Positions 8,527 to 18,324 are shown, counted from the stretch's first letter. The stretch is DNA of 55,958 nt from Actinomycetota bacterium (GCA_013178005.1 JABLXL010000043.1:1-55958); one strand, 5' to 3'. Notes: generated by a model not told the origin, from the sequence alone. Numbers and translations: made by a program.

Positions 8527-9699
8527 TCAGGTCAGGGGGCGGTTGACGTCTATCTCCACCACCTCGCCGCTTCCCGCCCGCACGGCGAAGACGATCCCCT
8601 TGGTATTATATTCCATGATGGTCATTTCCTCTCCCTGGTGGGTGGCGGTGGTCTGCCGTTCGGGGCTTCCGAACTCCTTGATCACGTCGTTGGAAGAAGA
8701 ACCTATGCCCACGCCCTTGGGAGTCTTTCCCTGGTAGGGGCTGCGCACGCTGATGGATACCACGGTGTCGAAATCGCCCAGGGCCTCGTTCTTGTCCTTG
8801 TCCTCGAGGTAGAGGCTGAGCTTCCAGGTGCCGTATCCGCCGGTGTACGTGGCATAGACATACCCCTCGGTGGTGAAACCAGAACTGTCGGGCGGACCGT
8901 AGAGGTCCTTTACCGCCTTGAAATCGTCGCCCACGTTTATCCCCGCCGCCGTCTGACCCGCCACGATGGGGGCCGAGGCATAAGACCCGAAAAGCCCGCC
9001 CGCCTTGCCGCCGTCCTGCCCCCCGCTCTCCACCGGGCGCAGGCCGCCGTAGGCGGTAACCAGTACCGTTATTACCCCTTCCTCGGGGGAGACGAGGAAC
9101 TCCACCCCCCTTTGCAGGTAAGAATAGAGCTCGAGGACCCCTCCCTGCGTGTCCCTCGAGGACGTCACGCTCTCGGCCTTCCCGAACTCCGCCTCGATAT
9201 CCGAGGGGGCGCTGCCGATGCCCACCCCCCCGGCGGTCTTGCCGAAATAAGGGGCGGACACTTCCACCCCGCCCACCTCGTCCCCCGCGTCCAGGTAACC
9301 GTTGCCGTTGTCGTACAGGGTCACCACCAGTCGCCAGGAAGCCGGGTCGTCGATATGTCCCCCTTCCCTGGTGCGCTGGTAATAAGCGTAGAGGTAGCCC
9401 CCCTCCTTGCGCTTGTCCGCGGGATCGCCGTGCGCCTCCTGCACGGCGGAGAACTGGTCCCCGATGTTTATCTCCGCCAGCGAGTATCCGGGCACGATGG
9501 GGTCGCGTTCCCAGGAGGCCATACCGGCGCCGCCGTCGCCGCACGCGGCCACGGACACGGCCACGATGATGGCCAGCAAGGTCGCCGAGGCCGCGCGCAT
9601 CCCCCTGGCGATTACGGACCCCGTAACCGATGCCGTTATCATCCCCTCCGCATTACTTCGCATCCCACTATCTTCGCTTTGCTTACGCCTTCTTCCCAT
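8527..9699 (-). CDS. lipoprotein with two tandem ~160-residue domains
   Basis: This protein of up to 390 residues has a lipobox (VSVAAC, then GDGG) after a hydrophobic helix. The mature part is an internal duplication: GYSLAEINIGDQFSAVQEAHG...VGIGSAPSDIEAEFG is paralleled by GQTAAGINVGDDFKAVKDLYG...VGIGSSSNDVIKEFG. Each half also has a GGYLYAYY or EGYVYATY strand and an SAPYFGKT or RSPYQGKT segment. The function is not recognised; it is presumably extracellular and membrane-anchored. The exact start is uncertain: internal ATGs at residues 20 and 34 have purine-rich tracts too close to the codon. The neighbouring segment 9700-9900 holds no gene. Confidence 0.7.
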   Translation of the reverse strand: MGRRRKQSEDSGMRSNAEGMITASVTGSVIARGMRAASATLLAIIVAVSVAACGDGGAGMASWERDPIVPGYSLAEINIGDQFSAVQEAHGDPADKRKEGGYLYAYYQRTREGGHIDDPASWRLVVTLYDNGNGYLDAGDEVGGVEVSAPYFGKTAGGVGIGSAPSDIEAEFGKAESVTSSRDTQGGVLELYSYLQRGVEFLVSPEEGVITVLVTAYGGLRPVESGGQDGGKAGGLFGSYASAPIVAGQTAAGINVGDDFKAVKDLYGPPDSSGFTTEGYVYATYTGGYGTWKLSLYLEDKDKNEALGDFDTVVSISVRSPYQGKTPKGVGIGSSSNDVIKEFGSPERQTTATHQGEEMTIMEYNTKGIVFAVRAGSGEVVEIDVNRPLT

Positions 9700-9900
9700 C
9701 TTGCCTTGCCCGCCATGCCCTCGTTTTGCCCCGGCCTTTTATTATCCTACGCCTTTACTTCCTTCCCATCCCGTCTCATCCGCGCCGCCTCAGCATCTAT
9801 CTCACCGTTTTCTCCATGCTTACGCCGCCCTTAAGATACCGTGTTCATACCGCTTTCTCGCCCGTTCCTTTACTTTCGTCCCATCATCCCGACTTGAGGA

Positions 9901-10452
9901 CTATGCCTCCGCCGTTCCACCGGCGCCGCGGCGCTTGTAGGTCACCGGAAGGTCCCCGGCCTCCGCCAGGGCCTCCGCGATAAGGAAAGCTGCCGTGCGG
10001 TTGTCAGCCGGTGCACCCGTCATCCCGGAGCGAAAGACCTTCAACTTCCGCCCCCCGGAGAGTAAAAGGTAAACGCGCACGAAGTAGGAAAGGTCGTGGC
10101 GCGATCCCCGCTCCCCCTCGGATGCGGGAAGCCTGGGGGACTCCACGACCTCCACGCCCTCCAGCGCGTCACGCCCCAGCGCTCGCCGGCTGGGGAGGAA
10201 GAAATGGTACTTGAGCAGGCTTATGCCGTCATCGCCTATGACCACGAAGCGCGGGCTGGAGAAGATGGCCAGCATGCTGTAGAAAAGCAGGACGATGGCG
10301 CCTATCCCGAAATAGACGCGGAAGATTCCTGCCGTCGCCAGCACCGCCAGGGTCAACGCGGCGTAAAAGATCACGGCGTGCACGCCTTCCCAGGCTCCCC
10401 CGCGGATCTCGAACTCGACCTTACCGCTACCGTCGCCGACCGTTTCCGTCAT
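9901..10452 (-). CDS. small membrane protein of unknown function
   Basis: This 183-residue protein has two closely spaced hydrophobic segments (AVIFYAALTLAVLATAGIF and GIGAIVLLFYSMLAIF) near residues 25-65. A soluble beta-rich part follows (VVIGDDGISLLKYHFFLP, RALGRDALEGVEVV) that resembles bacterial PH-like or YcxB-type domains. GGGGGGAGGAG directly before the ATG at 10452 decides the start. I cannot name a function. Confidence 0.6.
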   Translation of the reverse strand: MTETVGDGSGKVEFEIRGGAWEGVHAVIFYAALTLAVLATAGIFRVYFGIGAIVLLFYSMLAIFSSPRFVVIGDDGISLLKYHFFLPSRRALGRDALEGVEVVESPRLPASEGERGSRHDLSYFVRVYLLLSGGRKLKVFRSGMTGAPADNRTAAFLIAEALAEAGDLPVTYKRRGAGGTAEA

Positions 10453-10741
10453 CTCCTCCCCCCGCGCCAGGCGTGAGCATTGAAATAGGCCAATCCTGCC
10501 AGGGATATTATACATGGCGGCATCCATAGCCGGTGCCGGCCCGGTGTGCTCTCGTGAAGTCGGAAGGGGAATTTTGAGAAGAAGGAGAGAGGGGAGTACG
10601 GGAAAGGGGAGAGGGGAAGTACGAAAATATATTGACCGTGACCATCCTGACCGCGTTCACCTGATCTTGCAATCGTGAGCATGTGCCTGGCAACTCAGGG
10701 GGAACGGCTCGGTGGATCTGGAGAGCACGTGCTCCCAGGCA

Positions 10742-11048
10742 AACGGAAGGCGCGGGCGAAGCGGGAGGAAAAGCTTGGCTTTCCCAGAAGCCCCTCTCTG
10801 AAAGGTTAACAGTTTAGCCGGCCTGGAGAGCCGGTTTCCAAAGGGATAAAGGCGAGGCCATCAAGCAATGCTTGCGGCTTCAAGGTGAACGGAAGGCGCG
10901 GGCGAAGCGGGAGGAAAAGCTTGGCTTTCCCGGAAGCCACTCTCCACAAGGTTAACAGTTTAGCCGGCCTGGAGAGCCGGTTTCCAAAGGGATTAAGGCG
11001 AGGCCATCAAACAATGCTTGCGGCTTCAAGGTGAACGGAAGGCGCGGG
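10742..11048. repeat. 146-bp tandem repeat ending inside a gene
   Basis: Two nearly identical 146-bp units begin at 10742 and 10888. A third starts at 11034 and continues only for about 15 bp, where it becomes the 3' end of the flavoprotein gene. Each unit contains GGAAAagcttggcTTTCC and CCGGCctggagaGCCGG hairpins. The array therefore appears to have grown from the 3' end of the gene. 10453-10741 contains nothing recognisable. Confidence 0.85.
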
Positions 11049-12129
11049 CGAGGGCGCGGCGGTCGCGCCGGGCGGTCTTCCCGGTAGCGAGGGAGGAGGT
11101 GTCGAAATCGCCCACCATGCCGCCCAGGCCCTTGCGTTCGGCGGCCTCCCTCTCCAGGATCTCCTTCATGCGGTAGCGGTAGCGCACGTGGGGGGTGATG
11201 CGTTCCCCGGCGCTCTCCACCAGCGATTCCGCCGCCACCCTACCGCTCTCCAGCGCCAGGAAGATGCCGAACCCCCATGGGTCTAGCAGGCCCGCCGCCT
11301 CTCCCGCCAGCAGTGCGCATCCCGCACCCAGGTTGTATTGCCCCGCCGCCGCCATGCGGTTGGAGGCCGCCGTCCTGCGCACCATCTCGCCGCGCATGCG
11401 CAGGCCCGCTCGCTCCTCCAGGAAAGAGAGGAGCCTGTCCAGCTTCTCCTTCCATTCCTTTCCAGGAGAGATGTTGACCGCCAGCCCCACCAGGTCGCCC
11501 CTCCTGAAAAAACGCGCTAGGCCAGCGTCCTTGCGTAGCAAGGCCAGGCCCATCCACTGGGAGTCCCAGTCCATATCGCCCTCGCCGGCGACTAGCATGC
11601 CCCGCTCCAGTACGGGAGCGGCGTACAGGCGGTGGAACTCGGGCCGTAACAGGCGCAGCGCGAGGGAACCGGCGCCGTCCGCCGCCACCAGGTAGGTCGA
11701 TTCGAACTCCTCCCTGCCCTTTTCACCTCTCGCTTTCAATTGCACGCGGAAACGCAGGGCAGTGAACTCCTCCACCTCCATGCCGTCCCTCACCTCGGCG
11801 CAGCACTCGGCGGCCAGGAAGGCATCGAAGCGCCCTCGTTCCACCGCAAGGCCGGGCGAGGAGAAGGGTAGTTCGTAGTCGCCCCCGCCCTCGCAGAGGA
11901 GGCGGGCGCCCAGCATCTCGGGTTGTGGTGCGAAGCACGAGGAGGGCAAGGGGCCGAAGGACTCCTCCACCATCTTCACCGCCCGGGGAGGAAGGAAACC
12001 CCCGCAGGCCTTGTCCCTGGGGATTCTCTCCTTCTCGAGCAGCAGCACCTTGAACCCCGCCCGCGAGAGGGTGCGCGCGGCCATGCAGCCCGCGGGTCCC
12101 GCCCCGATGACTATCGCGTCGTAGTGCAA
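11026..12129 (-). CDS. geranylgeranyl reductase family flavoprotein
   Basis: This 367-residue FAD-dependent oxidoreductase has a Rossmann motif DAIVIGAGPAGCMAART at the N-terminus, followed by the family signature DKACGGFLPPRA. A second FAD contact lies near ALLAGEAAGLLDPWGFGIF. Members reduce isoprenoid chains or act as lycopene-cyclase-like or lipid-modifying enzymes; the substrate here is open. The start codon is TTG at 12129, with AGGAAAACAGGA upstream. The 5' end is partly duplicated just upstream (12181-12242), and the 3' end carries the start of the 146-bp tandem repeat. Confidence 0.82.
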   Translation of the reverse strand: MHYDAIVIGAGPAGCMAARTLSRAGFKVLLLEKERIPRDKACGGFLPPRAVKMVEESFGPLPSSCFAPQPEMLGARLLCEGGGDYELPFSSPGLAVERGRFDAFLAAECCAEVRDGMEVEEFTALRFRVQLKARGEKGREEFESTYLVAADGAGSLALRLLRPEFHRLYAAPVLERGMLVAGEGDMDWDSQWMGLALLRKDAGLARFFRRGDLVGLAVNISPGKEWKEKLDRLLSFLEERAGLRMRGEMVRRTAASNRMAAAGQYNLGAGCALLAGEAAGLLDPWGFGIFLALESGRVAAESLVESAGERITPHVRYRYRMKEILEREAAERKGLGGMVGDFDTSSLATGKTARRDRRALARAFRSP

Positions 12130-12242
12130 GTCCTGTTTTCCTTTCTGCCATTATGCCGGGACCTGCATGCCGCTCTGGATAGGGTGCGCGCGGCTATGCA
12201 GCCCGCGGGTCCCGCCCCGATGACTATCGCGTCGTAGTGCAA
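12111..12242 (-). pseudogene. 43-residue upstream mini-ORF, duplicated N-terminus of the flavoprotein gene
   Basis: A 62-bp segment covering the start of the flavoprotein gene (12068-12129) recurs at 12181-12242 with one mismatch and a period of 113. The copy keeps the TTG start and the dinucleotide-binding motif (HYDAIVIGAGPAGC). It then runs out of frame and stops with TAG inside the real gene, 19 bases past its start codon. It is preceded by GAGGGATGAT and could be translated. It may be a relic or a translational-coupling leader. Confidence 0.6.
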
Positions 12243-12440
12243 ATCATCCCTCGCTTTCCAGGTCGTGAATCCGCGCCACATCACGACACGGAGATATTGT
12301 ACCGCCGGGAAAAGGGAAAGGCGAAAGGCGCCCGTCGCGCGCTATAGGGCCTGAGGGAAGAGAGCAGTGCGGGGCGTTAGGGGTCAAGCGCGGGGGCGGG
12401 GTCCCCTGGACGAAAAAGCGGGGGGTCTCCTGGGTCCGGC

Positions 12441-12692
12441 CATGCCCGGTGGGAACCGGAGCCGGGAAACGGGGCATGACGAGGGGAAACCGGGGCTGGC
12501 GAGGGGGTGCCGCGCCCGGCGGGCGCTGCCTCCCCCTCAAACGCAATGGGACTCCGGCATAGGCAGCATAGCGGCGGCCCAATTACCCGGCGAATTCGAT
12601 CTCCCTTCTCATGCCCGGTGGGAACCGGAGCCGGGAAACGGGGCATGACGAGGGAAAACCGGGGCTGGCGAGGGGGTGTCGCACCCGGCGGA
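12441..12692. repeat. 83-bp direct repeat, period 169
   Basis: Segments 12441-12523 and 12610-12692 match with only a few changes, beginning CATGCCCGGTGGGAACCGG. The unit is itself partly palindromic (CCCGGTGGGAACCGG, CCGGGAAACGGGGCATG). It lies in the 510-bp gap between two minus-strand genes, which holds no other feature. Confidence 0.8.
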
Positions 12693-12753
12693 TTCTACCC
12701 CGTCCCCTTCCGACTGCCCGCGCCGGGGCCTCGAAGCCGCCTTCCGCTTTCCC

Positions 12754-13824
12754 TCAAGCGGTGCGCGCCTGGGTGGGCTCCAGGAAGGTGGGATGGGATT
12801 CCAGCGCCCGGCGGTACAGCTTCAGGTAGCTTTCCGCCATGGCGCGGGGGCTGAAACGCTCCTCGGCGACCCGCCGGCATGCCGCCGGGTCGATCTCGCT
12901 TATGCGCTCGATATAGGGCTCCAGCTCCTCGGGGGTATCGGCGAGGAAGCCGGTAACCCCGTGATCCACCACCTCGGGCACCGCTCCCCAGCGCGTGGCC
13001 AGCACGGGCGTGCCGCAGGCCAGGGCCTCGGCCATCACCAGGCCGAAGGGCTCCTCCCACTGTATGGGGAAGAGGAACGCGCGCGCTCGCGACACCAGCT
13101 TCACCTTCTCCTCCTGCGATACCTCGCCCAGGTATGCGGCCCTTTCCCCGTCGAGGAGCGGCTTCACGCGCGTCTCGAAGTAATCGCGGTCCGCGCCGGG
13201 ATCGATCTTGCCCGCAAGCAGGATGCGGTGCCCGGTTTTCAAGGCCAGGCGCACGGCGTTTTCCGTGCCCTTGGCCTCGCATATGCGGCTCACGCACACC
13301 AAGTAGTCTTCCTTTTCCGCCTGGAAGGCGTGTTCCTCCACGTCGACCGCGTTGGGCACCACCCCCAGGTAGTTCAATCCCGGACACCCCTCCATCTGCC
13401 GGCGGCTGATGGCCACGTACCAGCAATCGTCCTTGAAGGTCTCGTAGAAGAGCCGGGTGTCACGGGTGAAAGGCCCGTGCAGGGTATGCACCACCGGCAA
13501 CGGCAGCAGGCTCGCGAAGGCGGGGCCCAGGAAACCGGAATGGTCGTGTACGATGTCGTATCCGCCGCCGCGGATCTCCCGGTAGGCTTGCCCCACGTGC
13601 AGGGCGTCGAACAGGGTCTCGCCCATGTGTTCGGTGGGGGCCTTCTCCAGGACGATGCGCTGGCAAGCGGCGGTGCGGCATTCCCCGGCCGCGAACAGGG
13701 TTACCTCCTCCCCTTGTTCCGCCAGCTCGTCCACCAGTAGCTTAAGAACCCTCTCTATCCCCCCGTAACCGTCGGGTGGGATGGGTATCCAGACCGGCGC
13801 TATCATCGCGATACGCAATGCCAT
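12754..13824 (-). CDS. glycosyltransferase family 4 protein
   Basis: This 356-residue GT-B glycosyltransferase has an N-terminal glycine-rich loop PPDGYGGIERVLKLLVDELA and HDHSGF in the acceptor domain. The donor-binding half is marked by LLAGKIDPG, AFLFPIQWEEPFGLVMAEALACGTPVLA and ITGFLADTPEEL-like sequence. The E-x7-E pattern (EEPFGLVMAE) is the usual GT4 signature. It probably transfers a sugar to a cell-surface or glycolipid acceptor; acceptor and donor are unknown. AAGGAGGTCG precedes the ATG at 13824 and fixes the start. Confidence 0.88.
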   Translation of the reverse strand: MALRIAMIAPVWIPIPPDGYGGIERVLKLLVDELAEQGEEVTLFAAGECRTAACQRIVLEKAPTEHMGETLFDALHVGQAYREIRGGGYDIVHDHSGFLGPAFASLLPLPVVHTLHGPFTRDTRLFYETFKDDCWYVAISRRQMEGCPGLNYLGVVPNAVDVEEHAFQAEKEDYLVCVSRICEAKGTENAVRLALKTGHRILLAGKIDPGADRDYFETRVKPLLDGERAAYLGEVSQEEKVKLVSRARAFLFPIQWEEPFGLVMAEALACGTPVLATRWGAVPEVVDHGVTGFLADTPEELEPYIERISEIDPAACRRVAEERFSPRAMAESYLKLYRRALESHPTFLEPTQARTA

Positions 13825-14115
13825 CGACCTCCTTCTACGGCAATATATCTTTTGCCCGATCCAGACCCGGCTCCTCGGCTCGTGATGGGTTCCGTCGCGC
13901 CACGAGCCAGGCGGGCAGCCAGTGTCACGCTCGCCCGCCTTACAACAACCCTCGTGCATAGGGATGGTTTCAACCGGTCCACGCTTTAAGCCTCTCCAGG
14001 TCTAAGCCCTCCCGGGGCGCGCACTCTGCCAAAGCAAAGGAAGCGTCGCGCCACGCCTTGCAACCTGGAAGGTCCCGGGAAACCCGGTTGAATCCCGTTC
14101 AAGTTCCATTCTAAC

Positions 14116-14517
14116 CACGGGAGGTTATCGTTAAACTTCGACGGCGTAAAGTGCCCGTGGGTTCCCCCGAAGCGGGTTCGCCGGAATAGCGGGGGCCTTC
14201 GCGATGGGATAGGCAGGCGGCAATCCATTCCCATCGGGGGAGGTTAGGTTGGACTTCGGCTTAGCAAAAGGCCTGGGGGCTCACGCCCGTGGGTTCCCCC
14301 GAAGCGGGTTCGCCGGAATAGCGGGGGCCTTCGCGATGGGATAGGCAGGCGGCAATCCATTCCCATCGGGGGAGGTTGGGTTGGACTTCGGCTTAGCAAA
14401 AGGCCTGGGGGCTCACGCCTGTGGGTTCCCCCGAAGCGTGGTTCGCCGGGATAGCGGGGGCCTTCGGGCGAGGTTGTGGTTGGGTTTCGGCTTAGCAAAA
14501 GGCCCGGGGGCTCACCT
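14116..14517. repeat. 132-bp tandem repeat array
   Basis: Units begin at 14154, 14286 and 14418, each with GTGGGTTCCCCCGAAGC...TTCGCCGG, then GGACTTCGGCTTAGCAAAAG. The third unit is shortened and ends near 14517, and a degenerate earlier unit precedes the first (from about 14116). No gene is visible between 13825 and 14720. The array lies upstream of the debranching-enzyme gene and could influence its expression. Confidence 0.85.
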
Positions 14518-14720
14518 TGGAGCTGGTTTATCGCTGCAGAAAGGAGCTTACGCGAAGGCCCAAGGGGGCTGCGGTAAACCCATAAACGTGGGTTTCATGA
14601 TAGAAATACTTGGGAACCATAGCAATAACCGTTGAGGAATCTTGACCGAGGCCGGATTCCATGTATCCCTGTAATATGAGGCCGCGTGAGAGCCGAGCAA
14701 GGCGCGTGACATGACGGCGG

Positions 14721-16913
14721 GTGATGTATAGGATGCCTTCGAGCGAGAGGTCATTGTGCCTTGGGGGAAGCGGGGGGCTCCCTTTCATCGTAAGCGAGGT
14801 CCCCAGGCAATCCCTGATCATCAAGGAGGGGGAATATTTCCTCTTCACCTATGAGAACGGCGATATAACCCACGGCAACCGGGCAGGCCTGGGTTTTTAT
14901 TACCGCGACACACGCTTTCTCACCAGCCTGGAGACGCGGGTGGAGGGTATGCAGCCGCTCTTCCTCTCCTCGTCCGTGGAGCGCGGCTACATGGCCAACA
15001 TACACCTCTCCAACCCGGACATCGTCCGCGACGGCGAGGCGGTCATACCGCAGGACACCGTGAGCATACGCCGCAGCAGGCTCATCGCCGACGGCCTCAT
15101 CGAGAGATTATACGTGCGCAATTTCCATATCGCGCCCGTGCATCTTCGTTTGACCATGGCCTTCACCAGCGACTTCGCGGATATCTTCGAGGTACGCGGC
15201 ATGCGCAGGGCGAAGCGGGGCAGGGTTCACCGCCCCCGCCTCGAGGACGGCGTCTTCATCCTCTCCTACACCGGTACCGACCGCATGAGGCGCAGCACGC
15301 GCATCTTATTCTCCCGCCAGCCGGACGAATGGCGCCTGGGACGGGCGGGAGTCGAGGTGGCCTTCGACTTCCTGCTCAACCAGTACGAGGTGGAGATGCT
15401 CGACCTTCACGTCATCCCCCTAGAGGAAGGCGAGGAGAAGCCGCCGGTGAAATTCACCGACGCCCGCGCCGCCCTGAGGCGCTCCTATGAGGGCTGGGTG
15501 GAGGGCACCACGCGCGTGGAGACCGACAACAACGTCTTCAACCTCACCATCCAGCGCAGCGTGCGCGACCTGAGGGCGCTGCACACGCGCACCCGCTACG
15601 GGGAGATCATCGTGGGCGGCGTGCCATGGTACTCCGCGCCCTTCGGTCGCGACGCGTTGATCACCTGCTACGAAGCCCTCATGCTCAAGGCGGAACTGGC
15701 GCGGGACAGCCTCCGTTTCCTGGCCGCCTTTCAGGGCAAGGAGGTCAACGACTGGCGAGACGAGGAGCCGGGTAAGATCCTGCACGAAATCCGGCAAGGG
15801 GAGATGGCGAGGATGGGGGAGATACCGCACACCCCCTACTACGGGTCGGTCGATTCCACGCCGCTCTTCCTGCTCCTGCTCACCGAGTACCTGAAATGGA
15901 CGGACGACATGGAGACCTTCAGGGCGCTGGAGGAGAACGTCGACGCGGCCCTGAGGTGGATAGACGAATACGGCGACCTCGACGGCGACGGCCTGGTGGA
16001 ATACAGCCGGCGCAGCGACCGGGGGCTCACCAACCAGTTCTGGAAGGACTCCGGGGACTCCCTCCTGCTGCCTGGCGGCCGCCTTCCCTGCGCCCCGGTG
16101 GCCACGGTGGAGACCCAGGGCTACGTCTATTACGCCAAGCGGCGGCTCGGGGAGCTGTACATTGTGCAAGGCGAGCTCGAGAAGGGAAAGCGGCTGTTGC
16201 TGGAGGCGGAGGAGATGCGCCGGAGGGTGGAGGAGCTATTCTGGGACGAGGACCTGGGGTTCTACGTCATCGCCCTGGACGGGAACAAGAACCCGTTGCG
16301 CGTGGTGTCCTCCAACGGGGGGCAGCTCCTTTTTACCGGCCTGCCCGCTCCGGAGCGTGCCCATCGCGTCATCACGCGGCTCATGGAGGAGGACATGTTC
16401 TCGGGCTGGGGGATACGCACCCTGAGTACGCGCGAGTTCTACTACAACCCCATGAGCTACCACAACGGCAGCATCTGGCCGCACGACAACGCCATCATCC
16501 TCAAGGGGATCAAGCGCTATGGAAGGCATGACGCATGTGTCAGACTTGTGGAAGGTCTTTCCAGGGCGAGCTTGAGCATGGACCACCTGCGTCTGCCAGA
16601 GCTATTCTGCGGCTTCCGGCGGGCGCGCTTCGCCGAGCCCGTCCCCTACCCCGTGGCCTGCAGCCCCCAGGCCTGGGCCTCCGGGAGCGTTTTCCTCATC
16701 CTCCAGTCCATGCTCGGCCTTGCCCCGGACGCCGCCAAGGGAGTGCTCTACGTTAACAACCCCTGCCTCCCCCCCTGGCTGGAGATGGTGACTCTGCACA
16801 ACCTTAGGGTGGGCTCGTCGAGGATCTCGCTGTTCTTCCGCCGTGAGAAGGAGATCACCGTCTTCAGCGTGGTCGAAAAGCAAGGGGACGTGCGCGTGGT
16901 CATGGAGGAGTGA
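14721..16913 (+). CDS. amylo-alpha-1,6-glucosidase / glycogen debranching enzyme family
   Basis: This protein of about 730 residues has an N-terminal GDE_N_bis beta-sandwich (IIKEGEYFLFTYENGDI, LGFYYRDTRFLTSLETRV) at roughly residues 30-225. An (alpha/alpha)6 catalytic region occupies about residues 270-700. Family motifs include PWYSAPFGRDALITCYE, NQFWKDSGDSLL and SYHNGSIWPHDNAII. It probably hydrolyses alpha-1,6 branch points or related alpha-glucans in the cytoplasm. The start is uncertain: GTG at 14721, ATG at 14724 and ATG at 14733 are all possible, with weak ribosome-binding sites. The last 14 bp overlap the convergent DAG-kinase-type gene. Confidence 0.85.
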   Translation: MMYRMPSSERSLCLGGSGGLPFIVSEVPRQSLIIKEGEYFLFTYENGDITHGNRAGLGFYYRDTRFLTSLETRVEGMQPLFLSSSVERGYMANIHLSNPDIVRDGEAVIPQDTVSIRRSRLIADGLIERLYVRNFHIAPVHLRLTMAFTSDFADIFEVRGMRRAKRGRVHRPRLEDGVFILSYTGTDRMRRSTRILFSRQPDEWRLGRAGVEVAFDFLLNQYEVEMLDLHVIPLEEGEEKPPVKFTDARAALRRSYEGWVEGTTRVETDNNVFNLTIQRSVRDLRALHTRTRYGEIIVGGVPWYSAPFGRDALITCYEALMLKAELARDSLRFLAAFQGKEVNDWRDEEPGKILHEIRQGEMARMGEIPHTPYYGSVDSTPLFLLLLTEYLKWTDDMETFRALEENVDAALRWIDEYGDLDGDGLVEYSRRSDRGLTNQFWKDSGDSLLLPGGRLPCAPVATVETQGYVYYAKRRLGELYIVQGELEKGKRLLLEAEEMRRRVEELFWDEDLGFYVIALDGNKNPLRVVSSNGGQLLFTGLPAPERAHRVITRLMEEDMFSGWGIRTLSTREFYYNPMSYHNGSIWPHDNAIILKGIKRYGRHDACVRLVEGLSRASLSMDHLRLPELFCGFRRARFAEPVPYPVACSPQAWASGSVFLILQSMLGLAPDAAKGVLYVNNPCLPPWLEMVTLHNLRVGSSRISLFFRREKEITVFSVVEKQGDVRVVMEE

Positions 16914-18015
16914 CGGGGCGGAGGACCTTCACCGAGGGGCCGCGCTCGATGGTGAGTTCGTATGGTTCCTCCAGCTCGAAGACCTCTCCGTCCAGGCTGT
17001 ATCCCTCGCGGCATTCAATGCGGATTCGCGATGCCCGCTGGTTGAAAAACTCCTCCTTGGGGTACGGCGGCGCGCCGCCCCTCGCCCACAGCAATTTGTG
17101 CAGGCGCCTCGCTAGCTTGAATATGGGGACACTGGTGGCGATGACGAAAAAATCCCCCTCCCCCTCGTCGCGGAAAGCGTCGAAGGTGATCACCACCACC
17201 TGGAAGATCACCGCCAGCACCACCGTGACCTCTTCCGCCGGGAGCTCGAAGTCGTCGATCACCACCCTCGCGGGGGTGAGGCCGAAGACGTCCTTGTAGT
17301 GGGTGCGCCGCGTCGCCCCGCCGAAGGCGCACTTGGCGAAGAGCTTGGCCGCCGCGACAGGCCCCCCCTTGGTCTCGCGGTAATAAACGCGGTGGAAGCG
17401 GTAGAGGGCGCCGTTGCCGTAGAAGAACCCGTATTCCCTCTCCTCCCGGTCCCCCATGCGGCGCGTCACCCGCAGGGTGGGGACGTCCACGCAAGGGAGA
17501 TCGCCGCCATGGCGTTCGATCTCCATGGCGAGGCGGAGCAGCTCGGGCGGCGTCCCCTTGATGCCGAGGTGGTCGGCCAGCAGGTTCATGGTGCCCCCGC
17601 GCAGGGGAAAGATCACCGGGATGCGGTCCGATCCCTCCCCGAACTTTTTCACCATGTGGGTGACGGTGCGCTGCACGGTTCCGTCCCCGCCGTTCAGGCA
17701 CAGGAGGCGCTCCCCCCGGGCGAGCATGCGCTCCACCGCCCCGTCGATCTCCTCCATGGTCTCCGTCTCCACGACCAGGCCGTCGGCGCCTACGATGTCC
17801 GGGATACCGTAGCGCCTGTAGCGTCCGAAGCGGTTCTTTCCTGCCTCCAAGTTGGTGAGCACCGCGATGCCGAGCAGGGGCAGGGCAAGCGCGGCGCGGG
17901 GCGGCTCGCCGGAGCAGAGGATAAAGGCCGGGACGAGGGCGAGGAGGAGAATGCACATATGATGAAGACTTGGGTGCCCGCGTCCCGCGGCAGCTCTACG
18001 GATCGCTTTCCTCAT
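16900..18015 (-). CDS. diacylglycerol kinase-type lipid kinase with N-terminal membrane segment
   Basis: This 371-residue protein belongs to the DAGK/sphingosine-kinase-like family. It has the nucleotide motif CLNGGDGTVQRTV, then FPLRGGTMNLLADHLGI and a late SLDGEVFELEEP motif typical of the second domain. The N-terminus has a hydrophobic stretch (MCILLLALVPAFILC) followed by another weak one. The substrate is presumably a membrane lipid. The start at 18015 (MRKAIRR) is preferred, with GGGGGAAGGCGGGG upstream; a start at 18045 would add ten Gly-rich residues. It overlaps the debranching-enzyme gene tail to tail. The following 309 bp up to 18324 show no feature. Confidence 0.82.
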   Translation of the reverse strand: MRKAIRRAAAGRGHPSLHHMCILLLALVPAFILCSGEPPRAALALPLLGIAVLTNLEAGKNRFGRYRRYGIPDIVGADGLVVETETMEEIDGAVERMLARGERLLCLNGGDGTVQRTVTHMVKKFGEGSDRIPVIFPLRGGTMNLLADHLGIKGTPPELLRLAMEIERHGGDLPCVDVPTLRVTRRMGDREEREYGFFYGNGALYRFHRVYYRETKGGPVAAAKLFAKCAFGGATRRTHYKDVFGLTPARVVIDDFELPAEEVTVVLAVIFQVVVITFDAFRDEGEGDFFVIATSVPIFKLARRLHKLLWARGGAPPYPKEEFFNQRASRIRIECREGYSLDGEVFELEEPYELTIERGPSVKVLRPVTPP

Positions 18016-18324
18016 GCCATCCCCGCCTTCCCCCTTCCAATCCATCCTTCGATTCAGCCACCCGGACCGACGCTGCTAGCGATCCGAGATCCGGCTTTCC
18101 AAGGCGCCGGGGAATCGGCCCGTCCTGACCCGTCCATTCTAATCCATTTTCGCGGAGACATGCCTCGTAAACATGCATGCCAACATCGCCAGGATAATAA
18201 GACTGTCGCACGATCTCTTATAATCCAGAAAGTGCCAGGCGAAATCGCGCGGCGTTTGCATGGGCGCAGGGTATCGAGCGATATCGTCCCTTAAGGCAGC
18301 CCTCCCGTAGTATCCCCTGACCTG

